The position numbers and the translations under genes are program-made. A stretch of 35,200 nt of DNA from DASZBR01 sp033763845 (GTDB lineage: Bacteria; Pseudomonadota; Gammaproteobacteria; DASZBR01). This document shows, piece by piece, positions 14,539 through 23,246 of the stretch. A model generated the notes under the pieces. That model was not told where the DNA came from, made no database searches, and saw nothing but the letters and a program-made list of their open reading frames with translations. How positions within the stretch are numbered: the first letter of the stretch is position 1; every line of letters starts with the position of its first letter. The stretch is from contig JANRJR010000074.1 of assembly GCA_033763845.1 (NCBI GenBank), positions 1-35,200 of the forward strand, given 5' to 3'.

Positions 14539-15889
14539 CATGGGAACCATTCAGGTTCCGTCGGATCGATATTGGGGAGCACAAACCGAACGATCACAAC
14601 ATTTCTTTGCTATTGGGGATCGCATGCCCGCTGAAGTGATTCGAGGGATGGTTATTCTCAAAAAATCTGCAGCAAAAGCTAACGCTGAATTAGGACTGCT
14701 TCCTAAAGATAAAGCAAAATTAATTATCGCAGCGTGTGATGAAATCTTAGATAACAAACATGCTGATCATTTTCCCTTAAGAGTTTTTCAAACGGGCAGT
14801 GGTACGCAAACCAATATGAATGTCAACGAAGTGATTTCAAATCGTGCGATTGAGTTAGCCGGCGGTGAACTGGGCAGCAAAAAGCCCGTTCATCCGAATG
14901 ATGATGTAAACATGTCTCAGTCTTCCAATGATACGTTTCCGACTGCGATGTATATCTCAGCGACAGAAAATATTGTCCATCGTGTCATTCCTGCTGTAAT
15001 GGCATTACGTGAAGGTTTGCATAAAAAGCAAAATGAATTTAATAAAATTATCAAAATTGGCCGTACGCATTTACAAGATGCCGTGCCGTTAACGTTAGGC
15101 CAAGAATTTTCGGGCTATATTGCGCAATTGGATTTTGCATTGAGTGCAATCAAGCAAACGCTTGCCGGTTTATATCAATTAGCGATTGGAGGAACGGCGG
15201 TAGGTACAGGGTTAAACGCGCCCGCAAAATTCGGCGATTTAACAGCCAGTTTTATTGCGAAAGAAACTAAATTGCCGTTCGTATCAGCGAGCAATAAATT
15301 CGCGGCGTTGGCTGCACACGATGCGCTAGTGATGGCGAGCGGCGCGTTGAAAACATTGGCAACGGCGTTGATGAAAATCGCGAATGATATTCGTTGGTTA
15401 GGATCAGGTCCTCGTTGTGGATTGGGTGAATTAATTTTGCCTGCAAACGAACCCGGTTCTTCTATCATGCCAGGCAAAGTCAACCCAACCCAATGTGAAG
15501 CGATGACCATGGTGTGTGTTCAGGTCATGGGAAATGATGCGACAATTGGTTTTGCAAATTCGCAAGGTAATTTTGAATTAAATGTGTTTAAGCCCGTGAT
15601 GATTTATAATTTTCTGCATTCGGGAAATTTATTAGCGGATGCAAGCGCGTCTTTCAAAAAACATTTGGTTGAAGGCCTTGAAGCAGATAAAGAAAGGATT
15701 CATTATTTCTTGCACCATTCGTTAATGTTGGTGACCGCGTTAAGTCCGACGATTGGATATGATAAAGCCGCGAAAATTGCGCATACCGCGTTGCATGATA
15801 AAACCTCTTTGCGTGAAGCATGTATTAAATTAGGGTACATGACTGGCGAGGCATTTGATAAAGCCGTAAAACCTGAAGACATGGTGTAA
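14519..15889 (+). CDS. fumC: Class II fumarate hydratase
   Basis: A 456-residue iron-independent fumarase that converts fumarate and malate in the TCA cycle. The superfamily signature GSSIMPGKVNPTQCEA is intact, as are TGSGTQTNMNVNEVISNRA and the B-site/active-site segments (DDVNMSQSSNDTFPTAMYIS; GRTHLQDAVPLTLGQEFSGY). The C-terminal TALSPTIGYDKAAKIA is typical of FumC rather than aspartase. Start ATG 14519 is preceded by AGGGG and overlaps the upstream membrane-protein gene. Length is normal (E. coli 467). Confidence 0.96.
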   Translation: MRKETDSMGTIQVPSDRYWGAQTERSQHFFAIGDRMPAEVIRGMVILKKSAAKANAELGLLPKDKAKLIIAACDEILDNKHADHFPLRVFQTGSGTQTNMNVNEVISNRAIELAGGELGSKKPVHPNDDVNMSQSSNDTFPTAMYISATENIVHRVIPAVMALREGLHKKQNEFNKIIKIGRTHLQDAVPLTLGQEFSGYIAQLDFALSAIKQTLAGLYQLAIGGTAVGTGLNAPAKFGDLTASFIAKETKLPFVSASNKFAALAAHDALVMASGALKTLATALMKIANDIRWLGSGPRCGLGELILPANEPGSSIMPGKVNPTQCEAMTMVCVQVMGNDATIGFANSQGNFELNVFKPVMIYNFLHSGNLLADASASFKKHLVEGLEADKERIHYFLHHSLMLVTALSPTIGYDKAAKIAHTALHDKTSLREACIKLGYMTGEAFDKAVKPEDMV

Positions 15890-15893
15890 TTTG

Positions 15894-17198
15894 ATGCGTA
15901 AACCTATATTACTTTTATTATCTTTTTTCTTCGCATCAACACCTGTTATTGCGCAAGTAAATCCTAATCCGCCCGTGTATCAGCAAGAAATCCAACAAAT
16001 ACTCAGTAATTGGCGTGCGCGTTCTGGAATTCCGGGTGCAGCGTTAAGTATTTATCTCCCTAATCATACGTATCCCATTACGATTTCTAGCGGAACCACG
16101 CAATTCAGGGGTGGTGAAAACATTGACGATCAAACATTATTTCAGGCAGGTAGCATTACCAAATCTTTTACCTCCATGATAATGCTAGACCTGGAATCAC
16201 AAGGGAAATTAAATATTGATGATCCTATTACGAACTATTTGCCGCAATATCCGCGTTGGCAAAATGTTACGATTCGAGAATTATTGAATCACACCAGTGG
16301 TATCTTTAATTATACGGAAGCCGGCCAGTTTAATCTTATTCGTAAGAATAATCCGCAGGCAGGATTCAGCCCCAATCAACTAGTTCAATTAGCTGCAGAA
16401 CACCGCGATTATTTTTATCCCGGTCAAGGCTGGAAATATTCCAACACAAATTATGTGTTAGCGGGGATGATCATTCAAAAAATTACAGGCGAGCCTGCAT
16501 CACAAATCATGAATGATTATTTACGCAGCAATACGCATTTAGATTTATTAAATACGTATTATTTATCTGGCATGTATCCTAGCGGATTTTTATCGCGTAT
16601 GGCGCATGGATATAATTCACGTGGCGAAGATGTGACGTATGACAATATGTCATGGGCGTATACGGCAGGTGCGATAGTGACCACGACCCAGGATTTATTG
16701 ACATGGTGGCATGATTTATTTCAAGGTAATATTTTACCGCGACAACAATTGAACCAGATGATGAGTTTGGTGTGCGAAGTCAATTCACCGGGGTGTCGTG
16801 TCGGCCAACCTGTTTCGCAATTATCGAATGATTTAGCAGGGCACGGTTATGGATTGGGAATTATTGAAACTTCATATGGCAACGAAAAATTAGGCCCAGT
16901 CTGGTGGCACAATGGAAGTACGGCAGGTTATAAAGCCATCGTGATGTGGTTTCCCAAAAGCGATATTTATATTGCGTTGACTATTAACCGAGACCCGGGT
17001 TATTTATTACGTCCAGATTTACCGATTATTCGTAGTGTAATGGGAGTATTAACACCAGATGCCGAATGGCATTTAGCGCATGAATCTCAACGTGTGATCC
17101 GAAGACCTCATCACTACCGCCATATTTATTACCGTCATGCTAAACCTAAGCACAAAATTTACCATCCCAAAACAGAGCGTAAATCCAGAGGCGAGTGA
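15894..17198 (+). CDS. Exported serine hydrolase of the beta-lactamase / class C PBP fold
   Basis: A 434-residue protein with a clear signal peptide (MRKPILLLLSFFFASTPVIA, then Gln). The catalytic SxxK tetrad is SITK at about 87-90 (QAGSITKSF), the YxN motif is YSN at about 182-184, and the KTG-box equivalent is HNG at about 339-341 (WWHNGSTAG). These place it in Pfam Beta-lactamase (PF00144), which includes AmpC-like enzymes, D-aminopeptidases and esterases. Substrate cannot be told from sequence, and true AmpC activity is unlikely on motif spacing alone. The last 40 residues are very basic and rich in His, Tyr and Arg (RRPHHYRHIYYRHAKPKHK), an unusual tail. Its final 40 bases overlap the convergent gph gene. 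The ATG follows fumC by four bases. Confidence 0.85.
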   Translation: MRKPILLLLSFFFASTPVIAQVNPNPPVYQQEIQQILSNWRARSGIPGAALSIYLPNHTYPITISSGTTQFRGGENIDDQTLFQAGSITKSFTSMIMLDLESQGKLNIDDPITNYLPQYPRWQNVTIRELLNHTSGIFNYTEAGQFNLIRKNNPQAGFSPNQLVQLAAEHRDYFYPGQGWKYSNTNYVLAGMIIQKITGEPASQIMNDYLRSNTHLDLLNTYYLSGMYPSGFLSRMAHGYNSRGEDVTYDNMSWAYTAGAIVTTTQDLLTWWHDLFQGNILPRQQLNQMMSLVCEVNSPGCRVGQPVSQLSNDLAGHGYGLGIIETSYGNEKLGPVWWHNGSTAGYKAIVMWFPKSDIYIALTINRDPGYLLRPDLPIIRSVMGVLTPDAEWHLAHESQRVIRRPHHYRHIYYRHAKPKHKIYHPKTERKSRGE

Positions 17199-17824
17199 AT
17201 AATATAGTCTGCGTGAAATTGATGAAGATTCGTTTCGTCGTGTAAATATCCGTACGCCGCTAAAATGGTTGTCATGTTAGCCGCTTTGGCTGCTTGAATA
17301 TCGCGTTCTGCATCTCCGATATAACAACACTCTTCGGGTTTTAGATTTAATAATTTCGCGGCATATATTAATGGTGCGGGATGCGGCTTGCGTTCTTTTA
17401 AGGTATCGCCGCAGACAATGCAATTAGTGCGCTTATCTAAACCCAATAATTGCAGTAATTTTAACGTAAGATTGGTTGGTTTGTTGGTAACAATGCCCCA
17501 CGGTACTTGGTAACTTTCAATAAAGTCCAGCATTTCACCCATGCCTTCAAATAAGACTGAACGATCCGCTACATGTTCTAAATAAAAGTGGAGAAATTTT
17601 TTGCGAAGTTCATGATAGCGTTCATCTTTTTCATTGATATGAAAGCCGAGTTCTAATAATCCTTTTGCGCCATCCGAAGCGACATGTCTTACAGCATCAA
17701 AGTCTAGTGGCGAGTGATTTTCAGTGATTAATACATAATTGAGTGCGGAAGCCAAATCCGGAGCTGTGTCAACCAACGTTCCATCTAAGTCAAAAATAAC
17801 AGCTTTAAATTTTAGTGCAGTCAT
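17159..17824 (-). CDS. gph: HAD hydrolase, phosphoglycolate phosphatase (Gph) or MupP type
   Basis: A 221-residue HAD-superfamily phosphatase. Motif I is VIFDLDGTLVDTAPDL with the nucleophile Asp, motif II lies in WGIVTNKPTN, and motifs III-IV in KPHPAPLIYAAKLLNLKPEECCYIGDAERDIQAAKAANM. It starts with a 4-base ATGA overlap on ubiG. The ubiG-gph neighbourhood is common in gammaproteobacteria; in Pseudomonas the corresponding gene was renamed MupP (N-acetylmuramate 6-phosphate phosphatase in peptidoglycan recycling). The exact substrate is therefore open between 2-phosphoglycolate and MurNAc-6-P. Its end overlaps the serine hydrolase gene on the other strand by 40 bases. Confidence 0.88.
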   Translation of the reverse strand: MTALKFKAVIFDLDGTLVDTAPDLASALNYVLITENHSPLDFDAVRHVASDGAKGLLELGFHINEKDERYHELRKKFLHFYLEHVADRSVLFEGMGEMLDFIESYQVPWGIVTNKPTNLTLKLLQLLGLDKRTNCIVCGDTLKERKPHPAPLIYAAKLLNLKPEECCYIGDAERDIQAAKAANMTTILAAYGYLHDETNLHQFHADYIIHSPLDLRSVLGW

Positions 17825-18519
17825 TCAGGTTTTTCACCATACGCTAAATAATTAACAGAAATATCTTTGTCTAATTTATAGATTTTTGTAAAGGGATTGT
17901 AAGTCATTCCCTGAAAATCTTTGAGGTTCAGTTGTGCTTGGCGAGCCCATTGGCTTAATTCACTGGGTTTGATGAATTTAGCGTACGTGTGAGTGCCACG
18001 GGGGAGCAAATTTAAAATCCATTCCGCACCAATAATCGCAAACGCGTAAGATTTCATGTTGCGATTAATGGTCGATAAAAATAATTTGCCGTTAGGTTTG
18101 AGTAATTTATGGCAGGCATTCAAAATGGATTGTGGATCGGGAACGTGTTCCAATAATTCCATGCATGTGACTATATCAAATTCACCGGGATGGTTATTCG
18201 CAAAATCTTCGGCGCTGATGAGATCGTAGTGAATATGAAGGTTATGCTCTTTGCTATGTACATGTGCTGTTTCCAGTGCGGTTTGTGAAAGGTCGATGCC
18301 CGTCGCTAATGCACCGGCTTTCGCTAAACTTTCGGTGAGAATTCCACCGCCACAACCCACATCAACGACTTTTTTATCCTGAAGATCTACGCGTTCTTGA
18401 ATAAATTGCAATCGAAGGGGATTAATTTCGTGTAATGGTGCGCATTGTCCCAAAGGATTCCACCAGTCGTGCTGGATTTCGCTGAATTTATGTATTTCGT
18501 TAGGGTCGACATTAGTCAT
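17821..18519 (-). CDS. ubiG: Ubiquinone biosynthesis O-methyltransferase UbiG
   Basis: A 232-residue class I SAM-dependent methyltransferase that performs both O-methylations of ubiquinone synthesis. The N-terminus has the UbiG hallmark EIHKFSEIQHDWWNPLGQCAPLHEINPLRL. SAM motif I is VVDVGCGGGILTESLAKAG and the post-I acid is in ATGIDLS. VTCMELLEHVPDP and LFLSTINRN follow. Length is normal (E. coli 240). It starts ten bases after the DUF1640 gene and overlaps gph by four bases. Ubiquinol is the substrate of the cytochrome bd oxidase further along the window. Confidence 0.96.
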   Translation of the reverse strand: MTNVDPNEIHKFSEIQHDWWNPLGQCAPLHEINPLRLQFIQERVDLQDKKVVDVGCGGGILTESLAKAGALATGIDLSQTALETAHVHSKEHNLHIHYDLISAEDFANNHPGEFDIVTCMELLEHVPDPQSILNACHKLLKPNGKLFLSTINRNMKSYAFAIIGAEWILNLLPRGTHTYAKFIKPSELSQWARQAQLNLKDFQGMTYNPFTKIYKLDKDISVNYLAYGEKPE

Positions 18520-18529
18520 AGGGGATAGT

Positions 18530-18844
18530 TTAAATGACGCTGGCCAGTTTTAAAATAAGGGTCAGAAGACCAATATTTAACGTTATGCTACCTGCTATCA
18601 TGGCGCCGATTTTTAGCGTTAGATTCGCAATGTCTTGTTTAAATTCCATTCTCAAGGTGCTCATCTCGCTGCGAAATTCTTGCATTGCTGAAAGCAAATC
18701 TTGCTTAGTAGCGAAGTTCGTAGCAATGGTCTCGGTCATCATTTGGGCTATCATCTCAGTTTGTGCTTCAGCTTGTTTGTCGGGGACGCCGATTTTTTTA
18801 AGTTGTTTTGCGAAGGCAAGGGTGTCAAAAGTAATTGCGGTCAT
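18530..18844 (-). CDS. DUF1640-like small membrane-anchored coiled-coil protein
   Basis: A 104-residue protein. Residues 1-45 (AITFDTLAFAKQLKKIGVPD, then KQAEAQTEMIAQMM) match the start of DUF1640 proteins. A coiled-coil stretch (about 45-75) and a single C-terminal membrane helix (about 78-102, MIAGSITLNIGLLTLILKLA) follow. This architecture resembles the mitochondrial CCDC90/MCUR1 family, but the bacterial members have no settled role. AGGA is six bases before the ATG. It lies between birA and ubiG on the same strand with small gaps. The complementary strand also has an open frame here, but the family match and operon position support the minus strand. Confidence 0.82.
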   Translation of the reverse strand: MTAITFDTLAFAKQLKKIGVPDKQAEAQTEMIAQMMTETIATNFATKQDLLSAMQEFRSEMSTLRMEFKQDIANLTLKIGAMIAGSITLNIGLLTLILKLASVI

Positions 18845-18875
18845 ATAAAGTCCTTTGATTATTGAGTATAGGCGT

Positions 18876-19589
18876 CTACTTTATCAAAGACGTCGAGGCT
18901 TCACCAGAAAATATTTCCTGAATTTTACCAGACTCTAGCTCTAAAATGAGATTACCGTTTTTATTGATGCCATTCATAATCCCCTTTTTATTTTGAATGG
19001 TAATATTCTTTCCAGCCAAATAATCTACTGAATTCCATTCGGGTATGAAATTTTCAAACGGTTTTTGTTCAAATTCCTGAATATAATCGGCTAAAGTCCT
19101 GATTAATACCGTACAGACCTCATTTCGGTCCATGTCAGCATGAGTAATATCTTTTAATGATGCCCACAAATTGTGCTGCATATTTACATTTAAGCCGATG
19201 CCAATAATGGCATGCGTATTATGTTGAATTTCAATTAAGCATCCGGCTAGTTTTTTATTGTTGTAAATAATATCGTTTGGCCATTTGGCGAAAAATTTTG
19301 CTTCAGGTGCAAATTGCTTTAGGGTTTTAATTACGGCTAAGCTGGTGATAATGCTTAATCCAGTAAATTTTTTTAAAGGGATGCGCAGAGAAAAATAGAT
19401 GTTTTCAGCGAGTGGCGAATACCATGCGCGATCTTCGCGCCCACGTCCGGCAGTTTGGGTTTCGGCTAAACAAATTTGCGTATCGTAGCGGGCATAGTGC
19501 AATAAATAATCATTTGTAGAATCAAGGGTTTGAAAAATTTCCAACGGAACATCTGTGCGGATTTTCGCTTTGTCTAACATTGTGTTCAT
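18876..19589 (-). CDS. birA: Biotin--[acetyl-CoA-carboxylase] ligase (no DNA-binding domain)
   Basis: A 237-residue monofunctional biotin protein ligase. It activates biotin to biotinyl-AMP and attaches it to the AccB lysine. The substrate loop is QTAGRGREDRAWYSP and the catalytic region is FAKWPNDIIYNNKKLAG, with GIGLNVN after it. A C-terminal SH3-like domain is present (KNITIQNKKGIMNGINKNGN). The N-terminal winged helix-turn-helix of E. coli BirA is absent, so it cannot act as the bio operon repressor. It overlaps the panE-like gene by four bases (ATGA). Biotin ligase next to coaX/coaBC is a recurring arrangement. Confidence 0.94.
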   Translation of the reverse strand: MNTMLDKAKIRTDVPLEIFQTLDSTNDYLLHYARYDTQICLAETQTAGRGREDRAWYSPLAENIYFSLRIPLKKFTGLSIITSLAVIKTLKQFAPEAKFFAKWPNDIIYNNKKLAGCLIEIQHNTHAIIGIGLNVNMQHNLWASLKDITHADMDRNEVCTVLIRTLADYIQEFEQKPFENFIPEWNSVDYLAGKNITIQNKKGIMNGINKNGNLILELESGKIQEIFSGEASTSLIK

Positions 19590-20527
19590 GAGTTTTGAGT
19601 CTCAACAAGGTAGCGCAATTGCAGATAGAGCATTTCTGTCAATGGCATGTGGGCGCCATTTCTTTGTGCGGTTTGTAGTGAGTTCTCGTAAATGGCATGT
19701 AATTCTAACGGATTTCCGGCGTCAAAGTCATCCTTCATGCTAAAATTATTTTTTTCCATTTTTCTCATTTTCTCGAAAGCGGCTAATCGGAAATCATAAA
19801 AGTCATCGGGTATGTCTGCGCCGCATTGTTTTCCGGCTGTAATAACTTCTTGTGTCATCCGTTTTAAAATTTCAAAACTGGCAGGATGATTGATCATTTC
19901 ATTGGTATAAGCATCTAAAACAATTGCTAGGCCACTTATAGGAATATTGGCTGCCAATTTTTTCCACCGAATGGTAGGCAAATGTGGCATTGCAACGCTG
20001 TTTAGTCCTGCGCGTGAAAAATCATCTGAAATGGCTTGTGCGTCTACAGAAATTTCTTTGTGAGATTCATCAGGATAGTATTGTGCCCACTCAAATAAAT
20101 CCCATCCAAAGTGCTTAATTACACCGGGCGATGATTTAGTCACTTTAAGTAAATTACTTGCGCCGATGATTTTTTCTGACGGAATAAATTCCGCGATTTC
20201 TGCTTCGATGCCAATGCCGTTTTGGACTATGCCCACTATAGTTTTTTCATGTAATACATTAGGGAGCGAATTTTTGAGAATATGATTGGCTGTGGATTTA
20301 AGCGTAATTAAAACGACATCACACTTGGGCATTTTTTTCATATCATTATAGACATGAACGTGAACTGTATTAGGCTGATTATCTTCAATCAGCATCAGAC
20401 CATTTTCTTTGACATGATCATAATCGCGGTTAACCAAACAATGAACGTCAAAACCAGCTTGTTGAAGTTTAACGGCGCAAAATCCGCCGATTGCACCGGT
20501 TCCGATGATGGCGTAGGATTTTGTCAT
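19586..20527 (-). CDS. panE: Ketopantoate reductase family (PanE/ApbA) oxidoreductase
   Basis: A 313-residue protein with an N-terminal NADP-binding Rossmann motif (AIIGTGAIGGFCAVKL), a central VQNGIG (Asn103, equivalent to E. coli Asn98) and a C-terminal KPR domain ending near NPLELHAIYENSL. PanE reduces 2-dehydropantoate to pantoate. The catalytic Lys (Lys190) and first Asn (Asn194) are kept in RWKKLAANIPISGLAI, but the second Asn of the family (E. coli Asn184, in INPLTA) is replaced by Ser198. The same operon also encodes a PanG-type enzyme that can do this step, so this one may have shifted substrate. The symbol is therefore provisional. It lies 22 bases after coaBC. Confidence 0.82.
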   Translation of the reverse strand: MTKSYAIIGTGAIGGFCAVKLQQAGFDVHCLVNRDYDHVKENGLMLIEDNQPNTVHVHVYNDMKKMPKCDVVLITLKSTANHILKNSLPNVLHEKTIVGIVQNGIGIEAEIAEFIPSEKIIGASNLLKVTKSSPGVIKHFGWDLFEWAQYYPDESHKEISVDAQAISDDFSRAGLNSVAMPHLPTIRWKKLAANIPISGLAIVLDAYTNEMINHPASFEILKRMTQEVITAGKQCGADIPDDFYDFRLAAFEKMRKMEKNNFSMKDDFDAGNPLELHAIYENSLQTAQRNGAHMPLTEMLYLQLRYLVETQNS

Positions 20528-20549
20528 GAGTGAATCCCCTCTAACTGTT

Positions 20550-21737
20550 TTATGAGCCGATTAAGGCAGCTATTCGGCTCATGATTTTTTGAGCCAGATC
20601 CTTTTTGGAGGCTTTAGGGAGATCGGTGATATCGTGAGGTGTAATAACAGACAGTTGATTATCATCTGAATTAAACCCTAGATCTTTGCCCACCAGATTT
20701 GCGATAACCATGTCTAATTTTTTAGAGAGTAGCTTTTGTTTGGCGTTTTCCAGTAAATTTTCAGTTTCTGCCGCGAAGCCAATTTTAATTAATTTTTTAT
20801 TGGATGTAATGTCAGAAATGGATTTTAAAATATCAGTATTTTTAGCTAACGTTAATTCAATCTTGTCAGAATGCTTTTTGATTTTTTGGCTGGAAACAAA
20901 TTCGGGCTTGTAGTCACTTACTGCAGCAGCGGCAATAAAAACATCTTGTTTATGAATATTGTTCAACACAGCCTTATGCATTTCTTCAGCAGTAATAATA
21001 TTGATTTTATTTATGGCGGTAGAACAAGATAAGTTTGTTGGCCCTGATATTAGAGTTACATTTGCGCCTGCATTTAATGCCGCTTCAGCTAACGCATAGC
21101 CCATTTTGCCCGAGCTATGATTGGTAATATATCGAACAGGATCGATAGCCTCTTGTGTTGGACCCGCGGTAATTAAAATATTTTTATGGGATAATAATTT
21201 GGGTGCAAAGAAATTATTTAAATGAGCTAATAATATTTCAGGTTCTAATAATCTTCCCGGGCCATTTTCGCCACAGGCCTGAATTCCCACATCAGGACCC
21301 CATAGAGTTATGTTATGAGCAAGTAATTTATTAATATTTTCTTGGGTAAATGAATTTAAATACATTTGTTGATTCATTGCAGGGGCAACAATGATTGGTG
21401 AGGTTGTTGCTAAACATAAAGTACTTAATAAGTCATCGGAAAATCCGTGCGCTAATTTGGAGATGAAATTGGCCGTCGCGGGTGCAATTAAAATCGCATC
21501 TGCCCATCGTGCCAACTCAATGTGCGAAATTTTTTCTTCACACGCCCATAAAGACGTAAAAACAGGTTGATTCGAAAGCGTTTGTAAGGTCAGTGGCGTG
21601 ACAAATCTTTCAGCGCTATCGGTTAGTACGGTTTTTACAGTTACACCTTGTTGAATTAATAGACGAATGAATTCAGGGGTTTTATAGGCAGCAATACCAC
21701 CAGTGATTCCCAATAATATTTTTTTATTGTTTAGCAT
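20550..21737 (-). CDS. coaBC: Bifunctional phosphopantothenoylcysteine decarboxylase / phosphopantothenate--cysteine ligase
   Basis: A 395-residue two-domain protein for steps 2 and 3 of coenzyme A synthesis. The N-terminal CoaC half (1-185) is an FMN-dependent decarboxylase with GITGGIAAYK, the substrate-clamp motif PAMNQQM, and IAPATANFISKLAHG. The CoaB half starts at about residue 186 with NILITAGPTQEAIDPVRYI and NHSSGKMG, and contains the CTP-site lysine segment (KIKKHSDKIELTLAKN). GFAAET is also present. Length is normal (E. coli Dfp 406). Its start overlaps coaX by 14 bases. Confidence 0.96.
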   Translation of the reverse strand: MLNNKKILLGITGGIAAYKTPEFIRLLIQQGVTVKTVLTDSAERFVTPLTLQTLSNQPVFTSLWACEEKISHIELARWADAILIAPATANFISKLAHGFSDDLLSTLCLATTSPIIVAPAMNQQMYLNSFTQENINKLLAHNITLWGPDVGIQACGENGPGRLLEPEILLAHLNNFFAPKLLSHKNILITAGPTQEAIDPVRYITNHSSGKMGYALAEAALNAGANVTLISGPTNLSCSTAINKINIITAEEMHKAVLNNIHKQDVFIAAAAVSDYKPEFVSSQKIKKHSDKIELTLAKNTDILKSISDITSNKKLIKIGFAAETENLLENAKQKLLSKKLDMVIANLVGKDLGFNSDDNQLSVITPHDITDLPKASKKDLAQKIMSRIAALIGS

Positions 21738-22491
21738 GCGCGAGCCTCAAGCCATGTAAAACCAATTCAGGAATAATCGCGGTAAAAATATTTTCGCTTT
21801 CAAACAGTGAGCTAAATCCGCCGGTGCCAATAATCAACGGTTTTTTATGATCAAACGCTTCTTCAGAAATTTTGTCGATGATTTTATTTACAGCGCCCAA
21901 ATGACCAAAATACAAGCCAGCTTGAATGTTCGCGATGGTGGTTTGGCCAATGATGGTGTCGGGTTTTAAAATATTCACGGGCGGAAGTTTTGCCGTATTT
22001 TCATTGAGCGCGCTCATAGAAATTTTGATGCCCGGCATAATCACTCCACCTAAATAATTATTGTCACTGCGAACGACATCGAACGTTGTTGCAGTGCCGA
22101 AATCAACAATGACCAGATTTTTTTGGGGAAATTGATTAGTTGCAGCAATCGCACAAGCAATTCTATCTGCGCCAACTTCCAGTGGATTTTTATAGGAAAT
22201 TTTTAATCCTGTTTTGACGCCTGCTTTTAAGAAAAACGGATCTTTGTTGAAGTATTTAATCGCCGCGGCGCGTACAGAGTAATCAATTGACGGAACGACT
22301 GAGCCCACTGAAATTTCAGTAATATTGCTTATGTTGATATTATTTTCTTGCAGAACTTGTCTGAAGAAAATACCCAATTGATCGGAGGTTGAAACAGCGG
22401 TTGTCGGGTAACGAAATTGTAAAATTAATGTGTCGTTATCGAACACGCCCCCATAAATGTGGCTGTTGCCGACGTCAAGACATAAAATCAT
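21724..22491 (-). CDS. coaX: Type III pantothenate kinase
   Basis: A 255-residue member of the ASKHA fold (Bvg accessory factor/CoaX family) that phosphorylates pantothenate, the first step of CoA synthesis. The phosphate-1 motif is MILCLDVGNSHIYGGVF. The pantothenate-site motif is PLEVGADRIACAIAA, and the catalytic aspartate lies in LVIVDFGTATTFDVV. GGVIMPGI and the adenosine motif IIGTGG follow. Type III kinases are not feedback-inhibited by CoA, unlike CoaA. Overlaps panC by four bases upstream and coaBC by 14 bases downstream. Confidence 0.95.
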   Translation of the reverse strand: MILCLDVGNSHIYGGVFDNDTLILQFRYPTTAVSTSDQLGIFFRQVLQENNINISNITEISVGSVVPSIDYSVRAAAIKYFNKDPFFLKAGVKTGLKISYKNPLEVGADRIACAIAATNQFPQKNLVIVDFGTATTFDVVRSDNNYLGGVIMPGIKISMSALNENTAKLPPVNILKPDTIIGQTTIANIQAGLYFGHLGAVNKIIDKISEEAFDHKKPLIIGTGGFSSLFESENIFTAIIPELVLHGLRLAHAKQ

Positions 22492-23246
22492 GTGTTTTCC
22501 CCAATATTATCTATTAATCTAATTCCTGCATATTTCACTGCCGCGAAACGTCGACCTTCATATTCTTCAACATACTCCACCTCAAATCCAGATTGGGTTA
22601 ATTGTTGTTTAATTTCTGCAGGTGCTAAATTGGCATGAAAAATTTTGGGAAAAGCTTGAACGGCTTCAAATTGTTCAGCTGTAAAACGATTGTTGCGTGA
22701 GCTTAATGGCAAGTTATTTTCATTGCGAACCGTTTCGCACCCAATAACGTCAGTTTCTAGAAAAAAAGCTTCAGCCATTTTTTGAACTAATTTGTATTGT
22801 TGATAATCTTTTTCGCCAAAATACGTACGAGTGGGCAAAACAATTAATAATAATTTTAGTACTACAGTTAACATTCCTTCAAAATGGCCTGGTCTACATT
22901 TGCCCTCCAATAGGGTGCTTATTTTAGACTCTGAAACTTTGTAATTGTAATCATCGGGATAAATATCTGAATTGTTCGGCAAGAAGAGATAATCTACGCC
23001 TATGTTTTTGGCTAATGTGACATCGTCTTCGAGTGTTTTGGGATAGTTTTTAAAGTCTTCAGGATTATTAAATTGCGTTGGATTAATAAAAATACTTAAA
23101 ACCGTAATATCATTTTCTTGTTTGGATTTGTGCACTAAGCTGGCATGTCCTTTGTGTAAATTCCCCATCGTAGGAACGAATCCCACTGAATCCGTTAATG
23201 TTTTGCGTAGGGTTTGAAATGCTTGAGGGGAATTAATTATCTGCAT
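22488..23246 (-). CDS. panC: Pantothenate synthetase
   Basis: A 252-residue enzyme that condenses pantoate and beta-alanine with ATP. The nucleotide-binding HxGH motif is in FVPTMGNLHKGHASLV. Further motifs are INPTQFNNPEDFKNYP, GHFEGMLTVVLKL (pantoate and ATP contacts), YFGEKDYQQYKLV and LPLSSRNNRF. The start at 23246 (MQIINSPQAF) has GAGG nine bases upstream; reading back to 23297 would overlap panB by 65 bases. The C-terminal domain is shorter than in E. coli (283 residues). No panD (aspartate decarboxylase, source of beta-alanine) is in this window. Confidence 0.95.
   Translation of the reverse strand: MQIINSPQAFQTLRKTLTDSVGFVPTMGNLHKGHASLVHKSKQENDITVLSIFINPTQFNNPEDFKNYPKTLEDDVTLAKNIGVDYLFLPNNSDIYPDDYNYKVSESKISTLLEGKCRPGHFEGMLTVVLKLLLIVLPTRTYFGEKDYQQYKLVQKMAEAFFLETDVIGCETVRNENNLPLSSRNNRFTAEQFEAVQAFPKIFHANLAPAEIKQQLTQSGFEVEYVEEYEGRRFAAVKYAGIRLIDNIGENT

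Noticed and set aside
18534..18848. Plus-strand 104-codon frame opposite the DUF1640 gene
   Set aside because: The minus-strand product matches a known family and sits in an operon. The plus-strand product is a mirror shadow without support.
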